Positions 53,394 through 61,741 of a DNA stretch of 64,000 bases are shown here, piece after piece. Positions within the stretch are counted from its first letter, which is position 1, and every line of letters starts with the position of its first letter. The notes under the pieces were generated by a model. That model did not search any database. It saw only the letters and a program-made list of their open reading frames with translations, and was not told the origin of the DNA. Source of the stretch: Paracoccus jeotgali (GTDB lineage Bacteria; Pseudomonadota; Alphaproteobacteria; Rhodobacterales; Rhodobacteraceae); assembly GCF_002865605.1 (NCBI RefSeq), contig NZ_CP025583.1, positions 786,501 through 850,500 of the forward strand. Direction: 5' to 3'. Position numbers and translations under genes: made by a program.

Positions 53394-53740
53394 ACGACAC
53401 CGGCAGCTTCGTCGCCGCCGTGTTGCGCGAGCTCGCGGCCTCGACCGCCGTGATCCTCGCCGCCTGGGGCGCGCTCGGCGGCGCCACGAACGCACTGACC
53501 ACGAGGATGCGGCTGCGCGATGCGCTGCGGCACATCCTGCTCGGCGGGCTAATCGCGGCCGGGATGGGGAGCCTCTCCATGGCCGTGATCACCGCCTGGC
53601 TCAGCCTTCCGCCCGAGGCGATCCCTGCGGGCGGGGCGGCGGGCTCGGCGGCGTATCTCGTCGGGGTCTTCGGGCCGGCCTTCATCGAGATGCTGCTCGC
53701 CCGGCTACGCCGCGCCAACGAAGGCGACGGCGATGAATGA
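53390..53740 (+). CDS. Holin-like membrane protein
   Basis: A 116-residue protein with three hydrophobic segments (about 12-36, 46-70, 78-103) and charged C-terminus (RLRRANEGDGDE), a class I holin topology. It is first in the lysis cassette, overlapping DUF2460 by 4 bases (ATGA) and the next small gene by 8. It would permeabilise the inner membrane to release the lysozyme. Confidence 0.65.
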   Translation: MNDTGSFVAAVLRELAASTAVILAAWGALGGATNALTTRMRLRDALRHILLGGLIAAGMGSLSMAVITAWLSLPPEAIPAGGAAGSAAYLVGVFGPAFIEMLLARLRRANEGDGDE

Positions 53741-53864
53741 GCTTCTCCGCCTCGCGCGCTTCCTCCGCTGCGAACCCACCGATCCCCGGCAGGCCTTCCG
53801 CCACCGCCTGGCGGTAGGCTTCGCCGTCGCGACGCTGATCCTGATCCTCTCGCTTCTCCGGTAA
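53733..53864 (+). CDS. Small single-helix membrane protein in the lysis cassette
   Basis: A 43-residue product (MNELLRLARFLRCEPTDPRQ, then AFRHRLAVGF and a hydrophobic AVATLILILSLLR end). One C-terminal transmembrane helix. It overlaps the holin stop by 8 bases and ends 4 bases before the lysozyme start, so it is translationally coupled to both. Possible antiholin or lysis accessory. Confidence 0.55.
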   Translation: MNELLRLARFLRCEPTDPRQAFRHRLAVGFAVATLILILSLLR

Positions 53865-53868
53865 TCTC

Positions 53869-54528
53869 ATGCACATGACCGACCGGGGCCTGCTGGCCCT
53901 CGTCCGGCACGAAGGACTCGTGCCCGGGCCCTATCTCGATGTGAAACAGGTCTGGACCTTCGGCATCGGCCACACGGCCGCGGCCGGGCCCCCTGATCCG
54001 GCCACCATGCCCCGAGGCATGTCCGCCGATCTCGACGCCGGCATCCGCGAGGCCTTCCGGGTATTCCGCGCCGACCTGGCTGCTTACGAGGCGGCCGTCC
54101 TGCGCGCCGTGAAGGTGCCGCTGGCGCCGCATGAATTCGATGCGCTGGTCAGCTTCCACTACAACACTGGCGGCATCGTCAAGGCCGCGCTGACCCGACA
54201 TCTCAATGCCGGAAATCGCGTTGCAGCCGGCAACGCGTTTCTGAACTGGCGGCGACCGGCCTCCATCATCCCCCGCCGGGAGGCCGAGCGCGACCTGTTC
54301 CGCCATGGTCGCTATCCCCGCGGCACGATCCCGGTCTGGTCCGTGGATCGCACGGGCCGCGTGGACTTCTCGCGGCCGATCCGTCGACTGACCGAGGATG
54401 AGGCGCTGGCGCTGCTGCGGCGGTCGCCGCTGCCGAGGCCGCCGGTCCTCGACCCCGCACCCGACATGCCGACCGGCTGGCTCGCCCGGCTGGCCGTCTT
54501 CTTCGCCACCCTGATCCGGAGGGCCTGA
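53869..54528 (+). CDS. Endolysin, GH24 lysozyme
   Basis: A 219-residue muramidase. Glu15 (RHEGLVPGPY), Asp24 (LDVKQ) and Thr30 (WTFGIGHT) reproduce the T4-lysozyme triad with the same spacing (9 and 6). FDALVSFHYNTGG and LFRHGRYP complete the fold. A C-terminal extension (about 165-219) ends in a hydrophobic helix (WLARLAVFFATLI), unusual for a soluble endolysin and possibly a membrane anchor. No N-terminal signal, so release needs the holin. The start may be ATG 53875. Confidence 0.88.
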   Translation: MHMTDRGLLALVRHEGLVPGPYLDVKQVWTFGIGHTAAAGPPDPATMPRGMSADLDAGIREAFRVFRADLAAYEAAVLRAVKVPLAPHEFDALVSFHYNTGGIVKAALTRHLNAGNRVAAGNAFLNWRRPASIIPRREAERDLFRHGRYPRGTIPVWSVDRTGRVDFSRPIRRLTEDEALALLRRSPLPRPPVLDPAPDMPTGWLARLAVFFATLIRRA

Positions 54529-54533
54529 TCCCC

Positions 54534-54764
54534 ATGCGCTACGTTCGTCCCAACTCGCTCACCTGGTGGGCGGGACTGCTCGCCATGCTCACCGGCATCG
54601 CCTCCCTCGCGCTGCCCGCCACCGGGTCGCTGGGGGAACTGTCCCGGCTCGTCGCGCTGCTCGCCGGCTCTGGCGATGCCTCGCCTGCGGGGCTGATGTT
54701 CCTCGGTCTCGGCCTGATCGGTCTGCGCGACCGGATCGAGCGCGGGTTCCGCGGCGATGCTTGA
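54534..54764 (+). CDS. Second small membrane protein, holin/antiholin-like
   Basis: A 76-residue protein with two hydrophobic helices (about 10-28 and 50-63) and a short Arg-rich C-terminus. GGAGGG (54518-54523) precedes ATG 54534, inside the end of the lysozyme gene. Its stop overlaps the next small gene. It could be the holin proper or a modulator. Confidence 0.6.
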   Translation: MRYVRPNSLTWWAGLLAMLTGIASLALPATGSLGELSRLVALLAGSGDASPAGLMFLGLGLIGLRDRIERGFRGDA

Positions 54765-54858
54765 GTTCCTCGCCGGTCTGTTCGTGGGTGGCTGCCTCGG
54801 CGTCTTCGTCACAGCCCTCTTCGTCGCTGCCCCGCGCGGGGAGCGGGACGATGGCTGA
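54757..54858 (+). CDS. DUF3789-like micro membrane protein
   Basis: A 33-residue protein (MLEFLAGLFVGGCLGVFVTA then LFVAAPRGERDDG) with one N-terminal transmembrane helix with GGCLG glycine motif, resembling DUF3789 phage proteins. It overlaps the previous stop by 8 bases and the next start by 8. Confidence 0.6.
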   Translation: MLEFLAGLFVGGCLGVFVTALFVAAPRGERDDG

Positions 54859-55081
54859 CCTCCTGATCTGGCTGGTCGCGGCCTTGGGCGCGATCGGAGG
54901 CGTCGTTCTCGGCCGAGTCTGGGGGCGCGCGGAAGGGGGGCGCGCGGGCAAACGGGAGGCGGAACGCGATGCTATGGAAGACAAGAACGAGCGCGTCGAG
55001 CGCGGGCGGGATGCGGTTCGCGATGGTCGCGACGCTGGCGATCCTGCTGACCGGCTGCGCCGCAACGATGGGCGCTGGTGA
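54851..55081 (+). CDS. Rz-like inner-membrane spanin
   Basis: A 76-residue protein with one N-terminal transmembrane helix (about 3-22, LLIWLVAALGAIGGVVLGRVW) and a highly charged helix (REAERDAMEDKNERVERGRDAVRDGRDAGD), the i-spanin plan. The o-spanin gene is embedded within its 3' half in another frame. Together they would join inner and outer membranes at lysis. The family is not recognised by sequence; assignment rests on topology and gene arrangement. Confidence 0.6.
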   Translation: MADLLIWLVAALGAIGGVVLGRVWGRAEGGRAGKREAERDAMEDKNERVERGRDAVRDGRDAGDPADRLRRNDGRW

Positions 55082-55211
55082 CGCGGGTTGCGCCTCCTAT
55101 GCCGAGGCGCGGCTCGCCCGACCGCCGGTCGAGATGGTCAGGGAGGTGCCGCCCGCATGGGCGGATTGGATCGCCGATCTCGACGACCGCATGACGGGAA
55201 CCTGCCGATGA
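55011..55211 (+). CDS. Rz1-like outer-membrane lipoprotein spanin
   Basis: A 66-residue lipoprotein. The N-terminus MRFAMVATLAILLTGCAATM has a lipobox LLTGC (Cys16). The mature part holds Pro-containing ARPPVEMVREVPPAWADW, typical of Rz1. It starts within the i-spanin gene, in the +1 frame, and runs 130 bases past it. ATG 54969 is an alternative, longer start. The stop overlaps the DUF2163 start (ATGA). Confidence 0.65.
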   Translation: MRFAMVATLAILLTGCAATMGAGDAGCASYAEARLARPPVEMVREVPPAWADWIADLDDRMTGTCR

Positions 55212-56092
55212 AAACCCTTGCGCCCGCGCTGCAGGCCCATCTCGACGATGGCACGACGACGCTCGCCTGGTGCTGGCGGATCACGCGCGCCGACGGGATG
55301 GCCTTCGGCTTCACTGATCACGACCGGAGGCTCAGCTTCGATGGCACCGACTTCGAGCCCGAGAGCGGGCTCACGGCCTCAGAGGTCCGTTCGGGCTCGG
55401 ACCTGTCCGTCGACGCGCAGGATGCCGAAGGCGTGCTGACCTCGGACCGGATCACCGAGACCGACATCCTCGACGGACGCTGGGACAACGCCGAGATCGA
55501 GGTCTGGCGCGTGAACTGGACCAACACCGGCCAGCGCGTGCTGATGCGGCGCGGGGCGATAGGCCAGATCCGGCGTGGGCGGCTCGCCTTCGTCGCGGAG
55601 GTCCGCTCGCTCGCGCATGTGCTGGGCCAGACAGTCGGGCGGACCTTCCAGGCGACCTGCGATGCCGCGCTCGGGGACGCCCGCTGCGGCGTCGACCTGG
55701 AGGATTCCGCCTACAAGGGCACGGGCACCGTCATCGATCTCCTGCGCGACAGGGCCTTCACCGCCTCGGGGCTCGGCGGGTTCGCTTCCGGCTGGTTCAC
55801 CTTCGGCACCATCGAATGGACGAGCGGCGCGAACGCGGGGCGGCGCACCGAGGTGCTGGGCCATGACGTAGCGGACGGCATCGCCGTGCTGACCCTGCTC
55901 GAGGCGCCGGTGCGCGCGATCGCCGAAGACGATGTCTTCACCATCCGCGCGGGCTGCGACAAGCGGATGGAGACCTGCGGCGCGAAGTTCGCCAACACCG
56001 CCAACTTCCGCGGCTTCCCGCACATTCCCGGCCAAGATGCGGTGCTGCGCTACGCCACCAAGGATGGCGGCCACGAAGGGTCCGTGTTGTGA
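55208..56092 (+). CDS. DUF2163 tail protein (RcGTA gp13-like)
   Basis: A 294-residue DUF2163 protein: LDDGTTTLAWCWRITRADGMAFGFTDHDRRLSFDGTDFEPESGLTASEV and the C-terminal RAGCDKRMETCGAKFANTANFRGFPHIPGQD with two cysteines. It corresponds to gp13 of RcGTA, the hub protein with Fe-S-like cysteines. It follows the lysis cassette and is coupled to the NlpC peptidase (ATG/GTG overlap). Confidence 0.9.
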   Translation: MKTLAPALQAHLDDGTTTLAWCWRITRADGMAFGFTDHDRRLSFDGTDFEPESGLTASEVRSGSDLSVDAQDAEGVLTSDRITETDILDGRWDNAEIEVWRVNWTNTGQRVLMRRGAIGQIRRGRLAFVAEVRSLAHVLGQTVGRTFQATCDAALGDARCGVDLEDSAYKGTGTVIDLLRDRAFTASGLGGFASGWFTFGTIEWTSGANAGRRTEVLGHDVADGIAVLTLLEAPVRAIAEDDVFTIRAGCDKRMETCGAKFANTANFRGFPHIPGQDAVLRYATKDGGHEGSVL

Positions 56093-56523
56093 TCTCCGCT
56101 GATCCCCAGCGCGTCATCACCATTGCGCGGGCCTGGCTCGGCACGCCGTATCACGACCAGGCCAGCCTGTGCGGTGTCGGCTGCGACTGCCTCGGGCTGG
56201 CCCGGGGCGTCTGGCGCGAGGTCGTCGGTCCCGAGCCGTTCCCGATCCCGCCCTACTGTCGGGACTGGGGCGAGACCGGACCGCGCGAGGTGCTGGCCGA
56301 GGGCGCGCGGCGCATGATGATCAAGGTCTCGCCCGCCGAGGCTGGTCCCGGCACGCTGGTGCTGTTCCGCATGAAGCCCCGCGCCATCGCCAAGCATGTC
56401 GGGATCGTGACAGGTCCCAACCTCTTCCTCCACGCCTACGAGCGGCTCGGCGTGATCGAGGAACCGCTCACGCAGTCCTGGCGACGGCGCATCGCCTTCG
56501 CTTTTCTGTTCCCGCAACGCTGA
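56089..56523 (+). CDS. NlpC/P60 peptidase of the tail tip (RcGTA gp14-like)
   Basis: A 144-residue cysteine peptidase. Catalytic Cys34 in GCDCLGLARGVW, His in AKHVGIVTG (about 103) and a third polar residue in FLHAYERLG. It cuts peptidoglycan cross-links during DNA entry. GTG 56089 overlaps the DUF2163 stop by 4 bases. Confidence 0.9.
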   Translation: MISADPQRVITIARAWLGTPYHDQASLCGVGCDCLGLARGVWREVVGPEPFPIPPYCRDWGETGPREVLAEGARRMMIKVSPAEAGPGTLVLFRMKPRAIAKHVGIVTGPNLFLHAYERLGVIEEPLTQSWRRRIAFAFLFPQR

Positions 56524-56532
56524 GATCCACAC

Positions 56533-59500
56533 ATGGCCACCCTCGTTCTCGGCGTCGCCGGCGCCGCCATCGGCGGTTCCATCGGCGGCGCGATCCTCGG
56601 CGTCAGCGCCGCCACCATCGGCGGCTTCATCGGCTCGACCGTGGGTTCGGTCGTCGACAGCTGGATCGTCTCGTCGCTGGCGCCGACCCAGCGTATCGAG
56701 GGCGTGCGGCTCGACACGCTGCGCATCACCTCGGCGACCGAGGGCGCGGTCATCCCGCGGCTCTATGGCCGGATGCGGATGGGCGGCAACATCATCTGGG
56801 CGACCGATTTCCGCGAGGAGACAAAGACCACCACGCAGGGCGGCGGCAAGGGCGGCGGGGGCGGCAAGGTCAAGACGACCGAGTATCTCTACTACGCCAG
56901 CTTCGCCGTGGCGCTCTGCGAAGGCCCGATCACCGGCATCGGGCGTATCTGGGCCGACGGCAAGCCGATGGACCTCTCCGGCGTCACCTGGCGCTGGTAT
57001 CCGGGCGACGAGGCGCAGACCGCCGATCCGTTCATCGCGGCGAAGATGGGCGCGGCCAACACCCCCGCCTATCGCGGCACCGCCTATGTCGTCTTCGAGG
57101 AACTGGCGCTCTCGACTTACGGCAACCGCCTGCCGCAGCTGTCCTTCGAGGTGTTCCGGCCGCTCGCGGATCCCGACACCGCCGAGGGGCTGACTCGCGC
57201 CGTCACCATGATCCCGGCCTCGGGCGAGTTCACCTACGCGACGCAGGCCATCCGCAAGACCGATGGCGGCGCGACGGTGCCCGAGAACCTGAACGCGCTG
57301 GCCGACTCCTCCGACATGGTCGAAGCGCTGGACCGGCTGCAGGCGATGGCGCCCTCGGTCGAGAGCGTCAGCCTCGTGGTGGCCTGGTTCGGCGACGATC
57401 TGCGCGCGGGCTCCTGCAAGGTGCGGCCGGGCGTCGAGGTGTCGGCCAAGTCAACCACGCCCGTCAGCTGGTCGGTCAATGGCGTGAGCCGCGCCAGCGC
57501 CTTCCTCGTCAGCCGGGACGACCAGGACCGCCCGGTCTATGGCGGCACGCCGTCCGACTTCGCGGTGGTGCAGGCAATCCAGGAGATGAAGGCCCGCGGG
57601 CTGCGGGTGACCTTCTATCCGTTCATCCTGATGGACGTGCCGCCCGGCAACACGCTGCCGAACCCCTATTCCGACAACGCCGCCGAGACCGGCCAGCCCG
57701 CCTTCCCCTGGCGGGGGCGGATCACCTGTTCGCCTGCAGCGGGGTTCGCAGGGACCGTGGACAAGACGGCCACGGCCGCAAGCCAGGTCGCCGCGCTGTT
57801 CGGCGCAGCCACGCCCGCGAGCTTCAGCGTCTCGGGTCAGTCGGTTTCGTGGACAGGCACGCCCGGCGACTGGGGCCTGCGCCGCATGGTGCTGCACTAC
57901 GCCCATCTCTGCGCGGCGGCGGGCGGGGTCGATGCCTTCCTGATCGGCACCGAGATGCCGGGGCTGACGACGATCCGCTCGGGCGCGGCCACCTATCCGG
58001 CCGTGCAGGCGTATCGGGACCTGCTTGCGGATGTGCGCTCGATCCTCGGGGCCGGGACCAAGATCGGCTATGCTGCCGACTGGTCGGAGTATTTCGGGCA
58101 CCAGCCGGGCGACGGCTCGGGTGACGTGTTCTTCCATCTCGACCCGCTCTGGGCCGATCCGGAGATCGATTTCGTCGGCATCGACAACTACATGCCGCTG
58201 TCGGACTGGCGCGACGGGTTCGAACATCTCGACGCGGCCGAGGGCTGGCCCGCGATCTACGACCGGGCCTACCTGCAGGGGAACATCGCCGGTGGAGAAG
58301 GTTTCGACTGGTTCTATGCCAGCGCCGCCGATCGGTCGGCGCAGGTCCGGACCCCGATCACCGACGGTGCTGCCAGCAAACCCTGGGTCTTCCGCTACAA
58401 GGATCTGCGGGCCTGGTGGTCGAACGCGCACTACAACCGGCCGGGCGGGGTGGAGAGCGGGACGCCGACGGCGTGGGCGCCGCAGTCCAAGCCCATCTGG
58501 TTCACCGAGCTGGGCTGCCCGGCCATCGACCGGGGCACCAACCAGCCAAACGTCTTCTTCGACCCGAAGTCGTCCGAGAGCTTCACGCCGCACTACTCCC
58601 GCGGCTGGCGCGATGACGCCATCCAGCGCGCCTATCTCGAGGCGACCTATCTCTGGTGGGGCGAGGCCGCGAACAACCCCCTGTCCTCGGTCTACGGCGG
58701 CCGGATGGTGCATGTGCCGGAATGCGCCGCCTGGACCTGGGACGCGCGGCCCTATCCGTTCTTCCCGGCGCTGACCGACGTCTGGACGGACGGCGCGAAC
58801 TGGCGGCTCGGTCACTGGCTGACGGGGCGGCTCGGCGCTGTGTCGCTGGCGGCCCTCGTGCGGCACCTCTGCCTGCGCGCCGGGCTGCCCGAGGCGCGGA
58901 TCGACGTCATCGGCCTCTGGGGCGCGGTCGAGGGCTACGCCATCACGGCGCTGGAGAGTCCGCGCGCGTCGATCACCACGCTGTCGCGCCACTTCGGCTT
59001 CGACGCCGTGGAGACCGAGGGCGTGATCCGTTTCATCATGCGTGGCCGGGCCTCTGTCGCGACCCTCGCGCCCGACGATCTGGTGGCGGCCCGAGAGGGC
59101 GACGTGCTGGAACTGACGCGCGGCCAGGAGACCGAACTGCCGCAGGCGCTGAAGTGGCAGGTCGCCCGCGCCGACGAGGATTACGACGCGGCCCTCGTCG
59201 AGGCGCGGCGCATCACCGTCGACACGACACGGATCGCCTCGGAGAGCTTCCCGATGGCGGTGCCGCCCGAGGAAGCCGAGCGGCGCTGCCGCCGCGCGCT
59301 GATGGAGGCGTGGGTGGGGCGCGAGACGGCGGCATTCCGTCTGCCGCCCTCGCGGCTCGCGCTCGATCCGGCGGACCCGATCCGGCTCGCCCATGACGGG
59401 CGGCTGGTCGACCTGCGGCTCGTCTCCATCGCCGACGCGGAGGCTCGCGGCATCGAGGCGGTCCGCCAGGATCGCGCGACCTACGACCTGCCGCCCGGCG

Positions 59501-60498
59501 ATCCCCGCGCGGCGTCGCTGACGCGCGCCGTGGTGTTCGGCGCGCCGGATGCGCTGCTGCTGGACCTGCCGCAGCTCACCGAGGACCAGCCCGCGCATCG
59601 GCCCCTTATTGCGGCGCACGCGGTTCCCTGGCCCGGCGAGATGGCAGTTTTCCGCAGCCCCTCCACGGATGGCTTCGAGCTGCTGACGACGTTCGGCAGT
59701 CGCGCCCGGATTGGCCAGCTGGTCTCCGACTTCTACGCGGGCCCCACCTCGCGCTTCGATTTCGGAAATGCGCTTGTGGTCGATCTGCTCACCGGCACGT
59801 TGGAAAGCGTCACCGACCTGACCCTGTTCGGGGGCGCCAACGCGCTTGCCATCGAGAGCGCGCCTGGGGTCTGGGAGATCGTGCAGGCCGGCGCGGCCGA
59901 GCTGCTCGCGCCCGGTCGATATCGGCTCACCCGGCTTCTGCGCGGACAGCGCGGCACGGAAGGTGCCATGGGCAACCCGGCGCCCGCCGGCGCGCGGGTG
60001 GTGGTGCTGGACGACAGCCTCGCGTCGCTGCCGATCGCCGAGGCCGATCTTGGCATCCCGTGGAACTGGCGCATCGGCCCGGCCAGCCGCCCGGTCAGCG
60101 ACGAGACCTATGTGGCGCAGACCTTTACCCCCGCGGGCGCGGGACTGCGGCCCTTCTCTGTCGCCCATGTCGAGCAGCCGTGGCGTCGCCCACGCACGCC
60201 CGGCGATCTGACCATCCGCTGGACGCGCCGGTCCCGCGCTCTTTCCGCCGACAGCTGGGGCGGGCTGGAGGTGCCGCTGGCGGAGGAACTGGAAACCTAC
60301 GAGGTCGAGATCCTCGACGGCGCAGCCGTGAAGCGGGTGCTGAGCGCGGCCACCACCAGCGCCGTCTACACCGCCGCCCAGCAGAGCGCCGACTGGGGCG
60401 CGCCGCTCGCCCCCGGCGACACCGTCAACATCCGCATCTACCAGCTCTCCGCCCTCGTCGGGCGGGGCGCGCCGAAAACCGTCACCCTCACGTTCTGA
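56533..60498 (+). CDS. Baseplate megatron / host specificity protein (RcGTA gp15-like)
   Basis: A 1321-residue tail-tip protein. The N-terminus is Gly-rich hydrophobic (GVAGAAIGGSIGGAILGVS). The centre (about residues 430-760) is a TIM-barrel-like GTA domain (LRRMVLHYAHLCAAAGGVDAFLIGTEMPGLTTIRS, IDFVGIDNYMPLSDWRDG). The C-terminal part has beta domains typical of phage tail proteins (LRGQRGTEGAMGNPAPAGARVVVLDDSL). It corresponds to gp15 of RcGTA, which binds the cell surface and holds the tail fibres. Confidence 0.92.
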   Translation: MATLVLGVAGAAIGGSIGGAILGVSAATIGGFIGSTVGSVVDSWIVSSLAPTQRIEGVRLDTLRITSATEGAVIPRLYGRMRMGGNIIWATDFREETKTTTQGGGKGGGGGKVKTTEYLYYASFAVALCEGPITGIGRIWADGKPMDLSGVTWRWYPGDEAQTADPFIAAKMGAANTPAYRGTAYVVFEELALSTYGNRLPQLSFEVFRPLADPDTAEGLTRAVTMIPASGEFTYATQAIRKTDGGATVPENLNALADSSDMVEALDRLQAMAPSVESVSLVVAWFGDDLRAGSCKVRPGVEVSAKSTTPVSWSVNGVSRASAFLVSRDDQDRPVYGGTPSDFAVVQAIQEMKARGLRVTFYPFILMDVPPGNTLPNPYSDNAAETGQPAFPWRGRITCSPAAGFAGTVDKTATAASQVAALFGAATPASFSVSGQSVSWTGTPGDWGLRRMVLHYAHLCAAAGGVDAFLIGTEMPGLTTIRSGAATYPAVQAYRDLLADVRSILGAGTKIGYAADWSEYFGHQPGDGSGDVFFHLDPLWADPEIDFVGIDNYMPLSDWRDGFEHLDAAEGWPAIYDRAYLQGNIAGGEGFDWFYASAADRSAQVRTPITDGAASKPWVFRYKDLRAWWSNAHYNRPGGVESGTPTAWAPQSKPIWFTELGCPAIDRGTNQPNVFFDPKSSESFTPHYSRGWRDDAIQRAYLEATYLWWGEAANNPLSSVYGGRMVHVPECAAWTWDARPYPFFPALTDVWTDGANWRLGHWLTGRLGAVSLAALVRHLCLRAGLPEARIDVIGLWGAVEGYAITALESPRASITTLSRHFGFDAVETEGVIRFIMRGRASVATLAPDDLVAAREGDVLELTRGQETELPQALKWQVARADEDYDAALVEARRITVDTTRIASESFPMAVPPEEAERRCRRALMEAWVGRETAAFRLPPSRLALDPADPIRLAHDGRLVDLRLVSIADAEARGIEAVRQDRATYDLPPGDPRAASLTRAVVFGAPDALLLDLPQLTEDQPAHRPLIAAHAVPWPGEMAVFRSPSTDGFELLTTFGSRARIGQLVSDFYAGPTSRFDFGNALVVDLLTGTLESVTDLTLFGGANALAIESAPGVWEIVQAGAAELLAPGRYRLTRLLRGQRGTEGAMGNPAPAGARVVVLDDSLASLPIAEADLGIPWNWRIGPASRPVSDETYVAQTFTPAGAGLRPFSVAHVEQPWRRPRTPGDLTIRWTRRSRALSADSWGGLEVPLAEELETYEVEILDGAAVKRVLSAATTSAVYTAAQQSADWGAPLAPGDTVNIRIYQLSALVGRGAPKTVTLTF

Positions 60499-60507
60499 GG
60501 CCATCCC

Positions 60508-61584
60508 ATGTCCGACGCCACGACCCATCTCCTGCTGCCCTACATCCTCGCGGCGCAGGCCCAGAAGCATGTCACTCACAACGAGGCGCTGCGGATCCTA
60601 GACGGGCTCGTCCAGCTCTCCGTTCTAGACCGGGATTTGACCGCGCCGCCGGCTTCTCCCGCCGATGGCGACCGCTACATCGTCGGCTCGGGCGCGACCG
60701 GCGACTGGGCTGGCTGGGATCTAAACGTGGCTCTGTTCACGGATGGTGCCTGGCTGCGCCTGCCTCCTCGCACCGGATGGCGGGCGTGGGTCGAGGACGA
60801 GGGCCTGCTGCTCGTCTACGACGGGTCTGGCTGGATCGGGACAACGCCGGACGTGCTGCAGAACCTTGCGCTTCTTGGGCTGGGGACGACGGCAGATGCG
60901 TCGAACCCGTTCTCGGCAAAGCTGAACGCCGCGCTCTGGACCGCTAGGACCGTGGCCGAGGGCGGGACCGGCGATCTCTTCTACACCATGAACAAGGAGG
61001 CGGCAGGCGGCGATCTCGGGCTGACCCTCCAGACCGGCTTCGTGACCAAGGCGCTGGTCGGGCTGTTCGGCTCGGACAGGTTCCGGCTCGCCGTCTCGGC
61101 CGACGGCAGTACCTTCTTCGACGGGCTGAGCGTCGACAACGCCACCGGCATCGTCGACCAGCCGCGGCTGCCGCGGTTCAAGGCGTACACCAACTACGAC
61201 AACTATGTCGGCGTAGGAACCTGGACGAAGATCGGCCTGAACAACACCGATTATAACGATCAGGGGGCGTTCGACGCCGCGAACAACCATTTCGTGGCGC
61301 CTTCGGATGGCACCTACCTCTTCGGCGCGACGCTGCTTTACAAGATCAACGCCAGCGCCACGGCCCGCATGCGCGGGCGGCTCGTGCTGAACGGCACGAC
61401 GGAAATCCGCGGCTCCCTCGGCGAAATCTCCGCCACCCATGTCTCGCTAGCCACCGCGATCTGGCTGCAGACCATGGTCCCGCTCACTGCGGGCGACACC
61501 GTCGAGTTGCAGGGGTATTTCCGGGTCGCGGACGGCTACTTCGCGGCTGACCACACCTCGTTCTGGGGCGCGAAGATCGGCTGA
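60508..61584 (+). CDS. DUF2793 tail fibre protein with C1q-like tip
   Basis: A 358-residue fibre protein. Residues 1-110 are DUF2793 (LLPYILAAQAQKHVTHNEALRILDGLVQLSVLDRDL, GDRYIVG, WAGWDLNVALFTDGAW). The last 130 residues (YVGVGTWTKIGLNNTDYNDQGAFDAANNHFVAPSDGTYLFGATLLYKI...) resemble a C1q/TNF jelly roll, a common receptor-binding tip. Last virion gene. The tip is the most likely part to vary between relatives. Confidence 0.85.
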   Translation: MSDATTHLLLPYILAAQAQKHVTHNEALRILDGLVQLSVLDRDLTAPPASPADGDRYIVGSGATGDWAGWDLNVALFTDGAWLRLPPRTGWRAWVEDEGLLLVYDGSGWIGTTPDVLQNLALLGLGTTADASNPFSAKLNAALWTARTVAEGGTGDLFYTMNKEAAGGDLGLTLQTGFVTKALVGLFGSDRFRLAVSADGSTFFDGLSVDNATGIVDQPRLPRFKAYTNYDNYVGVGTWTKIGLNNTDYNDQGAFDAANNHFVAPSDGTYLFGATLLYKINASATARMRGRLVLNGTTEIRGSLGEISATHVSLATAIWLQTMVPLTAGDTVELQGYFRVADGYFAADHTSFWGAKIG

Positions 61585-61646
61585 GCGGCAACAACGGGAT
61601 TGCACACGCCCCTTTGACCTGTGCGGCGCTAGCGGAAAGAAATGCC

Positions 61647-61677
61647 TTGAAGCTCTAGTTGGTGGAGGTTGCATATC
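61647..61677 (+). promoter_or_regulatory. MerR-type promoter before the L,D-transpeptidase gene
   Basis: -35 TTGAAG (61647-61652), 19-bp spacer, -10 CATATC (61672-61677). The long spacer and CTTGAAGCTCTAG core are those of MerR-family metal regulators. The same 13-mer occurs at 62861-62873. Confidence 0.6.
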
Positions 61678-61741
61678 GAGACACGAAAGCGCTGCTCGTG
61701 CCTCGCGAGCCTGCGCAAATGCCCAGAACAAAGGCTGCCAA

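Noticed and set aside
57451..60579. Open frame of over 1000 codons antisense to the megatron gene
   Set aside because: Composition is typical of the mirror frame of a high-GC gene. The sense strand encodes a clear tail protein with domains, so the antisense frame is not a gene.
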